DNA from: Pseudomonadota bacterium
GTDB lineage: Bacteria > Pseudomonadota > Gammaproteobacteria > Xanthomonadales > Xanthomonadaceae
Length of the DNA: 6,627 nucleotides
Direction: 5' to 3'
Assembly: GCA_023423675.1 (NCBI GenBank)
Contig: JAFAFD010000086.1
Span: 1 to 6,627 of the forward strand
The notes under the pieces are model-generated. The model ran no database searches, was not told where the DNA came from, and saw only the letters and a list, made by a program, of their open reading frames with translations. Of this stretch, positions 5,770-6,627 are shown piece after piece (the stretch's first letter is position 1; every line of letters begins with the position of its first letter). A program made the position numbers and the translations under genes.

Positions 5770-5888
5770 GGCGAGAAGCTCCTGCAGGGTGGCGACGGCC
5801 GAAGTATCCACGGCGTGCGCCAAGGGCCTGTCAAGGCAGAGACAGCCCGGTGTGTACGGGCAAGCTTCGCACCGCTGAGCCGCCGCCG

Positions 5889-6108
5889 TCAGCGCTTCAC
5901 GGCATTCTCCAGCGCTTCATCCAAGGACCCGAGCGTCTCCCCGTACGGCGCACGCAGCCGCAGGTTGGCCCCCCATCTTTGGTCAGCACCACCAACGCCT
6001 TGCGATGGCTGAACTGATGGCAGCCATGCACGCCGTGGTAAGCGCCCATGCCACAAACGGCAGTTCTTCCAGCCGATACATGGGTCATCACATCGTTGAT
6101 GACCAGCG
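5889..6108 (-). pseudogene. Aldehyde dehydrogenase C-terminal fragment, copy B (frameshifted)
   Basis: Matches 1022-1258 but is more decayed. Its final 25 or so codons (ANLRLRAPYGETLGSLDEAL..) are in frame with a TGA at 5889-5891. A one-base loss then shifts the frame, and the next part (GAYHGVHGCHQFSHRKALVVLTKDG) reads in another frame. A deletion of about 16 bases removes the GGVGASA part of the conserved C-terminal motif. Similarity to the left copy ends near 6108, at about the codons for LVINDVMTH. The rest of the enzyme, including its active site, is absent, so this is a relic. Confidence 0.75.
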
Positions 6109-6480
6109 TGGAATCGGAGATCAGGACCGGGCGATGAACGATGGTGCGTGCCCAGCCTCGAGCAATAGAACGATGGCTTCCTGTTGCCAGCCCTCCTGTC
6201 CCAGCCATTGGGCAAGTGTCTGGCAGCCAGAAGCGCCCCGACCCAGCTATGAAATGTCGGTAGCCCAAGCCTTCCCTCCCCATTGCCTTGTCGCACTTGC
6301 CATATCCATGCGTGCTGATCGGCAATTTAAAGCACTCGTCGCAAAAACGCCAAAGCCCTTGTCTGCCAATGGCCTGCTTGCGCTGCACCCTATAAGAAAA
6401 TTACGAAAGTGCATTGGGTTGTGGCGGCATTGCCCCTAACCTCTTGGCAATCCCAACCACATCAGGCAACTCTGGCACTG
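6109..6480. other. Stretch without a supported gene
   Basis: I see no conserved motif, ribosome binding site or plausible coding composition on either strand here. Plus-strand frames running from the dehydrogenase relic are shadows of it. This DNA is not repeated in the left flank. Confidence 0.45.
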
Positions 6481-6487
6481 CCACCGA

Positions 6488-6518
6488 AAACGGGTGGCCG
6501 GGCGTCGAAAACCCGTTT
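6488..6518. repeat. Inverted repeat AAACGGGT / ACCCGTTT
   Basis: Perfect 8-base arms are separated by 15 bases. The site lies 18 bases before the much stronger hairpin at 6537-6575, and the two may form one structured element. Confidence 0.45.
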
Positions 6519-6536
6519 CACTGATGTTGTTTACGC

Positions 6537-6575
6537 TTGCCAGCCGGCACCACCTTGAGTGGTGTCGGCTGGCAA
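6537..6575. repeat. Strong 17-bp hairpin near the right edge
   Basis: The arms TTGCCAGCCGGCACCAC (6537-6553) and GTGGTGTCGGCTGGCAA (6559-6575) pair over 17 positions, 16 Watson-Crick plus one G-T, around a 5-base loop CTTGA. This is the strongest secondary structure in the window. It lacks a T-run on either side. It could be a REP-like repeat of the kind common in Xanthomonadaceae, a recombination site or a regulatory RNA hairpin. A frame open to the right edge crosses it (from 6525, reading ..TTLSGVGWQSVCRLWRAV..), but it has no clear start and I do not call it. Confidence 0.6.
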
Positions 6576-6627
6576 TCCGTCTGCCGGCTATGGCGGGCGG
6601 TGCGTGGGGGTCTTGTACCCGCCGGCC

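Noticed and set aside
5770..5823. Longer start (TTG or GTG) for the 114-codon gene
   Set aside because: No ribosome binding site at suitable spacing there, while AGGAG precedes the ATG at 5767-5769.
6005..6439. 144-codon plus-strand open frame
   Set aside because: It begins antisense to the dehydrogenase relic and continues through DNA with no coding signs.
1..6627. CRISPR array, insertion sequence or integrase gene
   Set aside because: No series of short spaced repeats, no transposase or integrase motif and no terminal inverted repeats with target duplications were found; the only long repeats are the two gene copies.

Overview
The window looks like an accessory stretch of a GC-rich gammaproteobacterial chromosome, most likely Xanthomonadaceae (Xanthomonas, Stenotrophomonas or a relative). 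The flanking genes are strongly G+C-rich. They include a DUF6622-type membrane protein and the 3' end of a coniferyl-aldehyde-dehydrogenase-like gene, both familiar from that family. The genus is an inference.

Layout. Two related minus-strand flanks enclose a plus-strand cargo operon. Left flank: a DUF6622-type gene cut by the window edge (1-452), an interval with a possible small membrane protein (722-943) and a tRNA-3'-end-like remnant (961-987), then an aldehyde dehydrogenase 3' fragment (1022-1377). The stretch 1378-1764 holds no gene I can support, and a candidate promoter lies at 1765-1794. Cargo: a radical SAM enzyme (1884-2939), a protein with a Tat-like signal that overlaps it by 4 bases (2936-3982), and a small two-span membrane protein with a PH-like domain (3996-4511). 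Right flank: a complete DUF6622-type gene (4758-5282), a 114-codon unrecognised gene (5425-5769), a decayed aldehyde dehydrogenase 3' fragment (5889-6108), and non-coding DNA with strong hairpins up to the right edge.

The flanks are duplicates. Bases 1-547 and 4831-5377 align without gaps at about 94% identity (33 mismatches counted by eye). Both flanks also carry the same dehydrogenase tail further along, but the DNA between the two conserved parts differs. The rSAM operon therefore sits between two copies of one chromosomal module, as expected of a duplicated or recombining variable site.

The cargo is the most interesting part. Three tightly packed genes, visibly less G+C-rich than the flanks, link a radical SAM enzyme with a partial SPASM/twitch-like cysteine set to a cysteine-free, probably Tat-exported protein. 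That protein carries a DPxxFLxxxG segment reminiscent of leader regions of ribosomally made, modified peptides, then a long hydrophobic Val/Ala-rich stretch and an acidic patch. The third gene encodes a membrane protein that could act beside the exported product. The simplest hypothesis is that the enzyme modifies its neighbour in the cytoplasm, the folded product leaves by Tat, and the membrane protein assists or senses it. No part of that function is proven by sequence alone.
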